From NCBI GenBank assembly GCA_018692925.1, contig JABHLH010000010.1:1-42306 (forward strand): a DNA stretch of 42,306 nucleotides, in the 5' to 3' direction. This document shows positions 23,902 through 31,919 of the stretch, one piece after another. Within the stretch, counting starts at the first letter, position 1. Each line of letters opens with the position of its first letter. The position numbers were made by a program, and so were the translations under genes. Below the pieces are notes generated by a model. The model had not been told where the DNA came from. It made no database searches and saw nothing but the letters and a program-made list of their open reading frames with translations. This DNA comes from an archaeon (lineage in GTDB: Archaea > Nanobdellota > Nanobdellia > SCGC-AAA011-G17 > GW2011-AR17).

Positions 23902-24933
23902 TTAGTATCCTTGTAAAAGCCAAACAGGGTCATTTTCCCAAAGTTTCAATTTTTGTCCAATGCCTTTTTCCTTAGCTTTTTCATATAATTCTGAAGCCAT
24001 AACTAAATCTAATTCACCTAAACCAACTGTATAAAAATGAATAGGTTCTAAACCTTCTCTTCCTGGAAGACTACCATTAATAACACTTCCAATATCACCA
24101 TAGATATCCTTTTCAGATATTTTATCTTCATAAAAAGCTTTTGATAATATTAGCTCTCTTCTTTTCTTAATAGCACACCAATCATCACAATAAATTTTTC
24201 CTTCTTTAGCTGCCCTTACAGTATATTTTTGATCGATACCCCATCCACCAATATGAATATGTGTTGCACCTTCTCGAGCATCATCATCACGAACTAAAAT
24301 TTCGTCATCTCTTGTAATTGCAGTTATTGAAACATCAGAATTTCTTACTACATCTCTTGAATTATCTAAAGCATAAACTTCAATACCAAATCTTTCAGAT
24401 GCTTCTTTTGCAAAAGCCTCTCTATTTTCACGAGTTTTAGAATAAACAAAAACATCACCAATCATTTGTCCATAATTCTCTACCATTGCTTGTAATGAAG
24501 CTTTTGCCATAACACTTGAACCAATAATTCCAACATTATTTGGTCTATCTTGATGTCCTAAATATCTTAAACCCACTGCAGCATAACATCCAGTTCTAAT
24601 AGCAGAAATTGCAGCTCCTTCCATCATTGCTAAAGGAACACCTGTACTTTTATCAGCCAAAACAATTGTTGCAATTGTTCTCGGTAAACCTATAGCTTTA
24701 TTTGTTGTTCTTGAACCAACATATTTCATTGCACTATAGCTTCCATTTACAGCGACGAGACCATTAAATTTCCATTCTTCAGGAAGATCTAAAACTAATG
24801 CTACTTTTCCTGACCGGGATTTCCCAGTAGAGTGCCAAACTAATCCTTTTTCAACTGCTCTTTGAGCAAGTTTAAAATCTAATAAACCTACATTTACCAA
24901 ATCTTCCTGTGATAAAAATGTTAAATCTTCCAT
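23902..24933 (-). CDS. Ornithine cyclodeaminase/mu-crystallin family protein (copy 1)
   Basis: This is the upstream paralog in a two-gene operon. It shares MEGAAISAIRTG (conserved Arg), the dinucleotide fold VGIIGSSVMAKASLQA, and GLGELDLVMASELYE. In the Rossmann loop GSSVMA replaces the usual GTGxxA/G, so cofactor binding may be altered. THIHIGGWGIDQK replaces the usual GxDxxxK region in a recognisable form. Two divergent copies side by side suggest two linked steps or a heteromer. A Shine-Dalgarno AAAGGAG precedes the ATG, after a long leader that contains a short upstream frame. Confidence 0.83.
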   Translation of the reverse strand: MEDLTFLSQEDLVNVGLLDFKLAQRAVEKGLVWHSTGKSRSGKVALVLDLPEEWKFNGLVAVNGSYSAMKYVGSRTTNKAIGLPRTIATIVLADKSTGVPLAMMEGAAISAIRTGCYAAVGLRYLGHQDRPNNVGIIGSSVMAKASLQAMVENYGQMIGDVFVYSKTRENREAFAKEASERFGIEVYALDNSRDVVRNSDVSITAITRDDEILVRDDDAREGATHIHIGGWGIDQKYTVRAAKEGKIYCDDWCAIKKRRELILSKAFYEDKISEKDIYGDIGSVINGSLPGREGLEPIHFYTVGLGELDLVMASELYEKAKEKGIGQKLKLWENDPVWLLQGY

Positions 24934-25061
24934 TTCAGACTCCTTTTTTTTATTTTTCGACGAGAAATAGATAAAATCATTCTAAGTCTCCCTCCCAAAA
25001 GACACCAAAAATATAACTATCTTTTTGGATACTTATTACAACTTAGAAACTTATTTATAAA
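24921..25061 (-). promoter_or_regulatory. Leader of the cyclodeaminase operon: TATA box, hairpin and short upstream frame
   Basis: A minus-strand TTTATAAAT box (about 25053-25061) predicts a start near 25030 and a leader of about 95 nt, long for this sequence. The leader opens with a 7-bp hairpin, CCAAAAA/TTTTTGG (25005-25011 with 25022-25028). A nearby TCTTTTGG (minus) can compete for the same CCAAAA strand. GGGAGGGAG then precedes an ATG at 24980 opening a 19-codon basic frame (stop at 24921) that overlaps the operon start at 24933. Translational control or attenuation is possible but unproven. Confidence 0.4.
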
Positions 25062-25104
25062 TTTATTGTAAGTAAAATATATTTATAGAAAAAAATTTAA
25101 AAAA

Positions 25105-25617
25105 TTAACTACAAACAACACCACATTTACAAGGTAGTTTTGGAGTTGCGGATTTCAAAGCTAATTTTACTGCATCCATATTTTCTTTATCAACATAAAT
25201 ACAAAAAATTGCTGTATTAGGTTTTAACTGTGCTGCAAGACCCATAGCTTTTCCAAAAGCTCTCTGCATACCTGTCTGCATTCTGTCCGCACCTGCTCCT
25301 GTAATCATTTTGTTTTCTCTAAGAATATGGTGTGGATAACTTCTAATTTGAAAATGATAATTTTTCCCTAAAGTTCTATTCAATTTTCTAACAACTGCAA
25401 CTCTCGCAGATTCAATTGCATTATGTCTAACTTGAATTCTCTCTTTAGAAACTAACAAAATTTTATTGGTATATTCTTTTTTATTATTACCAAAATTAAA
25501 TTTAACAACTTTACAAGTAGGAACTGATCTAATATAACCTTTTGTCTTATACTTAGACTTTCTAGTATATGCTCTTTTAACTTTTCTATAACATGCGAAA
25601 GATCTTAATCCTGCCAT
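25105..25617 (-). CDS. rpl10e: Ribosomal protein uL16 (archaeal L10e)
   Basis: This is a large-subunit ribosomal protein near the peptidyl-transferase and tRNA accommodation site. The full-length 170-residue protein matches archaeal/eukaryotic L10e: basic N-terminus with RSFACYRKVKRAYTRKSKY, GKNYHFQIRSYPHHILREN, and GAGADRMQTGMQRAFGKAMG. The ATG directly follows the eL33 stop, so the two are co-transcribed. The C-terminus carries CKCGVVC, an extra cysteine cluster that might bind zinc. Confidence 0.96.
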   Translation of the reverse strand: MAGLRSFACYRKVKRAYTRKSKYKTKGYIRSVPTCKVVKFNFGNNKKEYTNKILLVSKERIQVRHNAIESARVAVVRKLNRTLGKNYHFQIRSYPHHILRENKMITGAGADRMQTGMQRAFGKAMGLAAQLKPNTAIFCIYVDKENMDAVKLALKSATPKLPCKCGVVCS

Positions 25618-25878
25618 TTACATAACCTCTACTTTTTTACCTACACTCTGTCCTGGTAAACCTCTGTCAAGCATAATAGCTCTAACACATCCATTATTAC
25701 CATGTGCAGCTCTAATTTCTCCAACAATCTTTTTACCAGATTCTGTAGTATAAACTATTTTTTTACCAACTAATTTTGTTGCTTTCTCTCTATTATCTGA
25801 ACCTTCTACACCAATAATCATGTGTTTATTGTTCTGTCTTGTTCGACTTCTTCTATAATTGTGAATTAAACCTTCCAT
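25618..25878 (-). CDS. rpl35ae: Ribosomal protein eL33 (L35Ae)
   Basis: This is a large-subunit ribosomal protein shared by archaea and eukaryotes. Its 86 residues include the family core GKKIVYTTESGKKIVGEI, a HGNNGCVRAIML stretch and the conserved RGLPGQSVGKKVEV end. Its start overlaps the 3' end of the nucleotidyltransferase gene by 13 nt, and uL16 follows with no gap. That makes one operon of nucleotidyltransferase, eL33 and uL16. Confidence 0.94.
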   Translation of the reverse strand: MEGLIHNYRRSRTRQNNKHMIIGVEGSDNREKATKLVGKKIVYTTESGKKIVGEIRAAHGNNGCVRAIMLDRGLPGQSVGKKVEVM

Positions 25879-27737
25879 ATTAACTCTATTTCCTCTCCAA
25901 CGATATCTTTTACTGCCTCAAAGAACTGAGGTTTGATTAATCTGTTATGTGGCAATTTTACATCCTTTAAATATTTTTCGAACTCATTAACATTACTTTT
26001 TTTCACATTTACCATCATTCCATCCTTTGAAATCTGTCCAATAAAGACTTCTTCCCTCTTAGATGTGTCTTTTACAACAAATGCTACTTTCTCTAATAAC
26101 ACTAATTCACCCTGTTTCTTGCCATAATTAAACGGAATCTTGAATTTACTATATTTTTCAACTCTCTTTCTATCAAGAACACTCATCATCATTCTAACAA
26201 ATTCTCTTGCTTCTCTTCTAACTTTGTTAACTTCTTGCTTGCTTAACTTTTTTGCATCATAATCTTTCTTTGCTTTAATCACTGCATTCAACATTTTATG
26301 ATATTTTAAAGAGATTTTTTCTTCATCACAAACATGTTTTTTGAACAATTCAGGCAATTTTGCAACAGTAATTCCTTTAACATCTTTTTCTTGAAGTAAG
26401 TCTCTTACAAGATTCAAACAAGTACTATGAACATCTACAATATTTTCTTTTTCATTTCTTTCTTCAATAGCTTTGAACAATTCTTTAATTCTTGCTAAAT
26501 AATCTCTACAATCTTTAATCAAAGTATCAACTTCAGATCCTGAAATTTCTTTCAATCTTTTATGCTCGATATCTTTGAATGTACTTCTAATTTTTTCCAA
26601 AATGTCAACATATTTTTGTTCTAACATTTTTTCTTTTTTAACATAAATTTCTTCCATCAACTTAACAGCTTCTTTAGGTGTTGGAGGTGGAATACCATAA
26701 AGCATAAGAGCAGCTTGTGTTGGATTCATAACTGCATAGAACAAATCTTCTCCAACTACACTCAATAATTTATGTTTTGTTCGATCTAATAATTTATCTC
26801 CAACGTCCATATTCATATCAATTGCTTCAGGTGAAGGTTTAATTCTTCCCATCTGTAAAAGTAATTTCCAAGGCATAAAAACACCTCTATCATAGAGAGG
26901 AACTCCATCTCTAAGCATTGTAAATATAACTGGATTTGCATCTTTCAAATTTTCCCAGAAATCTGTCAAGATATAAGTTTGAATATGGAAATCAGCTTTA
27001 ACTCCTGTTTTCTTTCCTGCTTCGTGTCCATAATTAATAATAATTCCTCTTAGTCTATCTCTTAATTCAAATCTAGACATAGATTTAACATCAGTATCGT
27101 CAATAACAATAGCTACATCAATATCATTTGGTGCTGCATCTCCTCTAAACAAACTACCAACTGCAATATAACTAACAACATATTTTTCGAATTTCTGAAC
27201 AACCATATTTCTATGTAGCTCAGCAACTTTCAAAGCAGATAATAGTCCTCTATCGAACAACAAACCAGAATGAGCTACCATTTTGATAACATCATATTTA
27301 GCATCATAACAAGCATCTTTTAATTCAGAAATCAAAATTACTTGAGGTTTTAGATTTTTATCTAATTCTTTAGCAACTTTATTAGTAGCATCTGTTAACT
27401 TAACAATTAACTCTCTTCGAGTCATCTTTTTAACATCACCATCATCAACTAAAACTAATAGAGGTACTTCCTCAGGATTTTGTTTAGCTGGTGCCGCAGG
27501 AACTCCAGGAAGACCTTGAGCTGCTGGCATTGGTGGCAAAGGTGGTAATATAGCAATTCCAGTAATATATTTGTCAAAATTCTTTAAACATTCTTTAATA
27601 AATTTATCAATATTTTTCTTATTATCATCATACTTTTTTTGATATTCAGGACTCAAGGGAGGTAATTCTTCACCAGGTTTATTTGCCCCAATTTCCTTTT
27701 TCTTAATTTTTGCTTTAGAAGCCTTTTTCGCTGCCAT
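25866..27737 (-). CDS. Protein with duplicated nucleotidyltransferase domain
   Basis: This large protein is about 623 residues from the ATG at 27737, the start supported by a CTTTATAAAGG box about 30 nt upstream (an earlier in-frame codon at 27788 lies beyond it). A Lys-rich N-terminus and a Pro-rich linker lead to two similar modules. Module 1 (about 93-175) has LLVLVDDGDVKKMTRREL and SGLLFDRGLL. Module 2 (about 187-290) has VGSLFRGDAAPNDIDVAIV, IDDTDVKSMSRFEL and DGVPLYDRGVF. Only module 2 keeps the Pol-beta/MNT residues: GS, DID and a third acidic in ADFHIQ. A long helical region and a basic C-terminal domain follow. It may transfer a nucleotide to RNA or protein. It is co-transcribed with eL33 and uL16. 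Confidence 0.8.
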   Translation of the reverse strand: MAAKKASKAKIKKKEIGANKPGEELPPLSPEYQKKYDDNKKNIDKFIKECLKNFDKYITGIAILPPLPPMPAAQGLPGVPAAPAKQNPEEVPLLVLVDDGDVKKMTRRELIVKLTDATNKVAKELDKNLKPQVILISELKDACYDAKYDVIKMVAHSGLLFDRGLLSALKVAELHRNMVVQKFEKYVVSYIAVGSLFRGDAAPNDIDVAIVIDDTDVKSMSRFELRDRLRGIIINYGHEAGKKTGVKADFHIQTYILTDFWENLKDANPVIFTMLRDGVPLYDRGVFMPWKLLLQMGRIKPSPEAIDMNMDVGDKLLDRTKHKLLSVVGEDLFYAVMNPTQAALMLYGIPPPTPKEAVKLMEEIYVKKEKMLEQKYVDILEKIRSTFKDIEHKRLKEISGSEVDTLIKDCRDYLARIKELFKAIEERNEKENIVDVHSTCLNLVRDLLQEKDVKGITVAKLPELFKKHVCDEEKISLKYHKMLNAVIKAKKDYDAKKLSKQEVNKVRREAREFVRMMMSVLDRKRVEKYSKFKIPFNYGKKQGELVLLEKVAFVVKDTSKREEVFIGQISKDGMMVNVKKSNVNEFEKYLKDVKLPHNRLIKPQFFEAVKDIVGEEIELIWKV

Positions 27738-27781
27738 TTTTACATTACTTTGATTTAAATTTGCCTTTATAAAGCTTTCGC

Positions 27782-28114
27782 CTAACACTGATATCCTAAA
27801 TTTACAATAGCTTCTTCCAAATTTCTAACAGAAACAGCCATATCAAATCCATTGATTATATCTCCAAAACAAGATTTAGGTATCCAATATTTAACTCCAG
27901 AAAGATCTTTATCTATTTCAAATTCTGAGGAATCAAAATATAACTGATTTTTAAGAGCATATTTAATAATTTGATCAGAATCTGGAGTTGATAAACCAGT
28001 ACCATCAAAAGCTAAATTTAACATTTCACTAATTTGAGCAGCTGTATAAGCAAATTCCCCAATTTGTCTTCTTATCAATAAAGAAGTTCTTAAAGTCATT
28101 CTATCTGGCATCAT
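27782..28114 (-). CDS. Hypothetical protein, 110 residues
   Basis: This is a small soluble protein with no family I recognise. The N-terminal half (LRTSLLIRRQIGEFAYTAAQISEML) is helical and could be a winged-helix start. The C-terminal half has short strands and a GYQC end. Its ATG overlaps the translin stop by 4 nt (ATGA), so translation is coupled to translin. It ends about 45 nt before the nucleotidyltransferase start, within that gene's promoter. Confidence 0.62.
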   Translation of the reverse strand: MMPDRMTLRTSLLIRRQIGEFAYTAAQISEMLNLAFDGTGLSTPDSDQIIKYALKNQLYFDSSEFEIDKDLSGVKYWIPKSCFGDIINGFDMAVSVRNLEEAIVNLGYQC

Positions 28115-28653
28115 TTTCTTTTTGAAACATCTAAAGCTAATTCTTCCAATTTATTCAAATTCCACCGAATAGAATCAGATTTTTTCCGTAATTCCCCATT
28201 TCTTAAGTTAAACTTCAAAAATTCCCCATAAAGTTCTTCAACAAAATCTCTAATTTCTAAAACAGAATCAAAATTTTTCTTAATAGAATCTTTTACAGCT
28301 TTTCGAACTAATTCTCCAGCCAGATCACACAACCCTAACAAATATTCTTCACTATTTACTTTCAATTCTTCTCTATTAGGAATCCTTTTTTCATTTACAA
28401 AATAATAATAAGTTAAAGCTTCAACATATTCTTGAGCAGCAGTATTTGCGATTCCAATTTTACAGTTTCTACCTAATTTTGAAAATAATTCCCTCATTTT
28501 ATCCAAAGAAACTTCATCTCCTCTATGTAAACCATAAATAATCATTTTTGATTCTCTAATGATGTCTCTAGACAATAAAATTACTTCTTCTCTCTCTAAA
28601 TCTTTATTTTTTAAATCCTCTTGGATTTTACTAAATTCTTCTTTATTTAACAT
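28111..28653 (-). CDS. Translin/TRAX-family RNA-binding protein
   Basis: This is an all-helical single-stranded nucleic acid binding protein of the translin family. In eukaryotes translin and TRAX form the C3PO ribonuclease, and archaeal homologues form octamers. Landmarks are LEREEVILLSRDIIRESKMIIYGLHRG-like N-terminal helices, the core EYVEALTYYYFVNEKRIPN, YLLGLCDLAGELVRKAVKD and the C-terminal SIRWNLNKLEELALDV. Acidic residues in EYVEALTYY and GLCDLAGEL lie where TRAX-type nucleases hold metal, so catalysis is possible. The ATG at 28653 is 33 nt after a CTTTATAAAAG box. A longer frame from 28668 is less likely. Confidence 0.88.
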   Translation of the reverse strand: MLNKEEFSKIQEDLKNKDLEREEVILLSRDIIRESKMIIYGLHRGDEVSLDKMRELFSKLGRNCKIGIANTAAQEYVEALTYYYFVNEKRIPNREELKVNSEEYLLGLCDLAGELVRKAVKDSIKKNFDSVLEIRDFVEELYGEFLKFNLRNGELRKKSDSIRWNLNKLEELALDVSKRK

Positions 28654-28748
28654 GAAAAAAAGAAACAATGTTTCTTTTATAAAGCTTTAGATTTCTATTA
28701 TTCAAGCTCTATTTTTTTATAAACTTAAAATGAAAAGTATAATTAGAA

Positions 28749-29240
28749 GTGGTAAGAAAAAAAAGAATTCCTACAGAAAATAAAGAACAACTTTTCTATA
28801 TTTTAAACAACCTTACAAGAATTGAAGGTGATAAAAATGAATGTGGATTATTAATTGGTTATGGAGTAATCAAAGCACTATATTCTCAAGAACTTGAAGA
28901 AATTACTCCACAAGAAAGAAAGTTATCTGAAATTAGAGCAATTTATTCAACATTAAAAGATTCTACAACTCAATGTAGAATAGAAAACACTTATTTTGCA
29001 ATTGCTGAATTAATGCAAGATTTACCAAAAGGACATATTGACGATTTATTAGAAAATATTGATCCGAACAAAAAACTTCTTCGTGAAATAGTTTCAAATA
29101 CCAGTTTAACTTCAGACAGATTAAGAAAAATAGGTCTTGAATTATTAGATGAGATTATTTCGGAAGGACCATATCAGAGAACAATTGATGCATTAACAAA
29201 TAATTATACTACAATAAAAGATACTTTTTTAGGAAGATAA
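28749..29240 (+). CDS. Helical hypothetical protein paired with PIN-PhoH ATPase
   Basis: This 163-residue, mostly helical soluble protein belongs to no family I recognise. It starts with GTG at 28749 (MVRKKRIPTENKEQLF), about 30-35 nt after a TTTATAAACTT box, consistent with a leaderless mRNA. The upstream ATG at 28731 opens a different frame that closes after 17 codons. Only 4 nt separate its stop from the PhoH-like gene, so the two should be made together. It may be a partner or adaptor of that ATPase (inference from position). Confidence 0.68.
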   Translation: MVRKKRIPTENKEQLFYILNNLTRIEGDKNECGLLIGYGVIKALYSQELEEITPQERKLSEIRAIYSTLKDSTTQCRIENTYFAIAELMQDLPKGHIDDLLENIDPNKKLLREIVSNTSLTSDRLRKIGLELLDEIISEGPYQRTIDALTNNYTTIKDTFLGR

Positions 29241-29244
29241 CAAC

Positions 29245-30837
29245 ATGAAACAATACCACCACATATTTTTAGCATTACCTGATATCTACAGAGATGCAGG
29301 ACCTTTTGCATTAAAAGAATTAGCAAGTAAAACAGAAGGTAGAAGAAATCTCTTAGTTCTTCCAGCAGCTTTTGATAAAATTATGAAAGAACATCAAGGT
29401 GGCAGAGTTACAATCAGTGATTTAGAAAAAAAAAGCAGACCAGGTTCACAACATCTCTTAAGTAGAGATGAAGTAAATAAATATGTTAACGATAATCCTG
29501 AAACAAATGAAAATGTTCTAACTATAAGATACAGTGATAGTTTAGACATTGCATATCAAAGAGGACCTTCAATAAATGAAATTACAGACCGTAGAGTTGA
29601 AGAGCTTCTTACAAACATAAAAAAAAGATGGAATATTAATGAAACAAATTATCCTAAACTAGTTACATCAAATTCTTCAATGCATTTAAGATTTAGATCA
29701 ATGGGATTGGTAACAGAATTACCAGGTTTTCTAACTCCAGGATCTGATACAGTTCATGAGGGTTTAATTTTAGGAAATGAAGCTCTTCAATCAGAATTAC
29801 AACAAAATCAAGGAAAAATATCTGCTGAAAAAGCAAGAGAAATATTAGAAAGAGAAAAAGAATTATTTGCAAACCAATTTGTTTATTTCCGAGGACATAA
29901 GAAAGAATATGCTGTAGTAAAAGGAGATATTGTGAGAAACAAATCTGGATCAAGAATCATCCAAATTGACAATTTAGAATTAAGACTTTTAAAACCTAAA
30001 GAATATAGTAGAGACGTACATATAGGTCAACATTTTCAAGAAAGTTTATTTGGAATTAGGCCAAGAGATATGGAACAATATTTAGCTTTACAATATGGAA
30101 TATTAAATCCCAATGTTGAATTATTTTTCATTTGTGGAGGACAAGGATCTGGAAAAACAATTTTAAGTTATCCAGGAGCAGTTGAACTAATTTTAAAATA
30201 TAACGAACAATATAACAAAAGAAGAAAATTACCTAAAGATCAAAAAAGTTTTTATGAAAAACTATTAATTACAAAACCAACAGACATTATTGGTGGTCGA
30301 AGTAGAGAGATGGGTTTTTTACCTGGAACTTTATATGAAAAAATGCTTCCTCATCTTGCACCATTTGAAGATGCTCACAATAAAACAACTCTTTCAAACC
30401 ATTTAGATTTTGAAGACATGTTTAGGCATGGAAAAAGAAGTAGTAAGTTTGGTCCACGAAGAGGATATAGTGGAAAAATTGAAGCTAGTAGAGGAAATGC
30501 AGATCTTCCAGAAGGACATGCAATTACTTTTGAAAATATTGGATATATTAGAGGTAGATCAATTAGTGAAACAATAATGATTGTTGATGAAGCACAAAAC
30601 TTCACACCATATGAAATTAAAACTTTAATTGAAAGAACTGCTGAAAATACAAAATTAATCATTCTTGGTGATCCTTTACAAGTTGACAGAGGAACAATAG
30701 AAAGAAATGGTATAACTTGGGCAATGGCAAATTATCTTCAACAACCTTACTGTGGTGGAATATATTTACCAAACAATTACAGAAGTCAAATGTCTGATGA
30801 TGCAAGAGGCTTATTTGCTTTTAGTGATGGTTCTTAA
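29245..30837 (+). CDS. PIN-PhoH-type RNA-acting ATPase (PhoH2-like)
   Basis: An N-terminal region of about 170 residues has the position of a PIN nuclease domain (IYRDAGPFALKELA, LVTSNSSMHLRFRSMGL). It is followed by a PhoH-type P-loop ATPase. The domain joint FGIRPRDMEQYLALQYGILNP matches PhoH2. Walker A is GGQGSGKT (298-305) and Walker B is MIVDEAQN (about 445-451). The sensor GDPLQVDR and NNYRS end close it. The PhoH2 family unwinds and cleaves RNA. The usual PIN acidic tetrad is weak here, so nuclease activity is uncertain. A loop with basic residues between Walker A and B is longer than usual. It overlaps the convergent nuclease-like gene by 4 nt. Confidence 0.84.
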   Translation: MKQYHHIFLALPDIYRDAGPFALKELASKTEGRRNLLVLPAAFDKIMKEHQGGRVTISDLEKKSRPGSQHLLSRDEVNKYVNDNPETNENVLTIRYSDSLDIAYQRGPSINEITDRRVEELLTNIKKRWNINETNYPKLVTSNSSMHLRFRSMGLVTELPGFLTPGSDTVHEGLILGNEALQSELQQNQGKISAEKAREILEREKELFANQFVYFRGHKKEYAVVKGDIVRNKSGSRIIQIDNLELRLLKPKEYSRDVHIGQHFQESLFGIRPRDMEQYLALQYGILNPNVELFFICGGQGSGKTILSYPGAVELILKYNEQYNKRRKLPKDQKSFYEKLLITKPTDIIGGRSREMGFLPGTLYEKMLPHLAPFEDAHNKTTLSNHLDFEDMFRHGKRSSKFGPRRGYSGKIEASRGNADLPEGHAITFENIGYIRGRSISETIMIVDEAQNFTPYEIKTLIERTAENTKLIILGDPLQVDRGTIERNGITWAMANYLQQPYCGGIYLPNNYRSQMSDDARGLFAFSDGS

Positions 30838-31334
30838 CCTAAATTATATCTAGAAACAGTTTGAATACCATTACTACCTTCAAGACTTGAAAATCTTGAA
30901 ACAAATAGCATACTTTGATGAAAATAAACAAACCTAGATTCAACTTTAACATTATTCATAAATTTATCAAACCTATTTAATTGTCTTCTTGCACGTTTAA
31001 TAACTTTAGGCCGAGGATATCTCCCATTACCATCTTCAGTAGATTTAATTTCATATGAAACAACTGTTAATTCGTCTCTTCGAGTATAAAATTCAATTAA
31101 ATCAACTTCACCATTAATAGTAATTTCATCTCCAAGTCTATTTTTTATTTTAGTTACAGGTACAAAATCAGGAAAATATTTTTCTATAACATAAATCCCT
31201 TTAGGATATTCAAAAAATGGATATAAATCAGAATCTCTTCCTGATAACTTCACAATTAACTTATCTACAAGTCCATCATGAATTGCATCCTTTTTAGATC
31301 TTTTCAGATCAAAATAACTAAAAACATTACCCAT
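30834..31334 (-). CDS. PD-(D/E)XK nuclease-like protein
   Basis: This 166-residue protein has a PD-(D/E)XK-like core: INGEVDLIEFY (Asp78) and, after one strand, VVSYEIKSTE (Glu95, Lys97). A basic helix KVIKRARRQLNRFDKF follows, as in Cas4/RecB-type nucleases. That is the spacing of D-(x16)-E-x-K. It could be a nuclease or a binding domain with that fold. The gene is convergent with the PIN-PhoH gene (4-nt overlap) and transcribed from a separate promoter. Confidence 0.68.
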   Translation of the reverse strand: MGNVFSYFDLKRSKKDAIHDGLVDKLIVKLSGRDSDLYPFFEYPKGIYVIEKYFPDFVPVTKIKNRLGDEITINGEVDLIEFYTRRDELTVVSYEIKSTEDGNGRYPRPKVIKRARRQLNRFDKFMNNVKVESRFVYFHQSMLFVSRFSSLEGSNGIQTVSRYNLG

Positions 31335-31388
31335 AAATTAAATAAAAAACAAATCCTTTTTAAATTCTTGTGTTCTTAATAAAAAACA

Positions 31389-31919
31389 ATGGAACCATTT
31401 ATACATGCAATCATTCCAGCACTAATTTTATTAGCTATATTCCCAAATCTTGACAAAAAGTATATTTTCTATTTATTACCTTTAGTTTGGGTTTTAGATT
31501 TAGACTTATACATTTTTGAAACTCACAGATTTTTATTTCACAATTTCCTTTTCATTTTCTTATTAGCAGGAATAATATATTTAATTTGGAACAAAAAAGC
31601 TTTCCTAGTTTCATTATTTTATGGGATTTCACATTTAATATTTGATCTTTCATATCCTGGAGTAGCTTTCTTTTATCCAATTTATCAAAAAAGTTTTTTC
31701 ATTACAACAAAGATTCAAAGAACAACAGAATGGATTTTAGATTTTTCCTTTGGCTCACTAAGTCCAGAAGAATATGCACAGTTTGCAATAGAAGAAGGAA
31801 TATCTACATACTTCAGTGAACAAGCCTTACTAATTTTCTTACTAATAGGAATTATTTTAATAATTAAATATAAAAAAGAATTACTTCACAAAGTCTTTCC
31901 TAAAAAGTTCAAAAATTAA
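31389..31919 (+). CDS. Membrane protein, DUF457/YdjM-like
   Basis: This is a membrane protein with four or five helices. Conserved polar residues in PLVWVLDLDLYIFETHRFLFHNF and GISHLIFDLSYPG match the YdjM/DUF457 putative metal-dependent hydrolase group (PD.D and HR..(T/H)H motifs). Such proteins sit in the cytoplasmic membrane and their reaction is not settled. The last 39 nt overlap the 3' end of the acetyltransferase gene. A second gene of this kind is at 38539. Confidence 0.75.
   Translation: MEPFIHAIIPALILLAIFPNLDKKYIFYLLPLVWVLDLDLYIFETHRFLFHNFLFIFLLAGIIYLIWNKKAFLVSLFYGISHLIFDLSYPGVAFFYPIYQKSFFITTKIQRTTEWILDFSFGSLSPEEYAQFAIEEGISTYFSEQALLIFLLIGIILIIKYKKELLHKVFPKKFKN

Noticed and set aside
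28731-28784. ATG-initiated 17-codon frame before the helical protein gene
   Set aside because: It is Lys-rich, closes quickly, and lies where the leaderless GTG start of the larger gene fits the TATA box better.
29693-30662. Two minus-strand frames inside the PIN-PhoH gene
   Set aside because: Shadow frames opposite a protein with intact Walker A and B motifs.
28749-31334. Toxin-antitoxin or defence island interpretation of the PhoH region
   Set aside because: No antitoxin-like DNA-binding protein, no mobile signature and core translation genes on the left flank; kept only as an open question in the findings.
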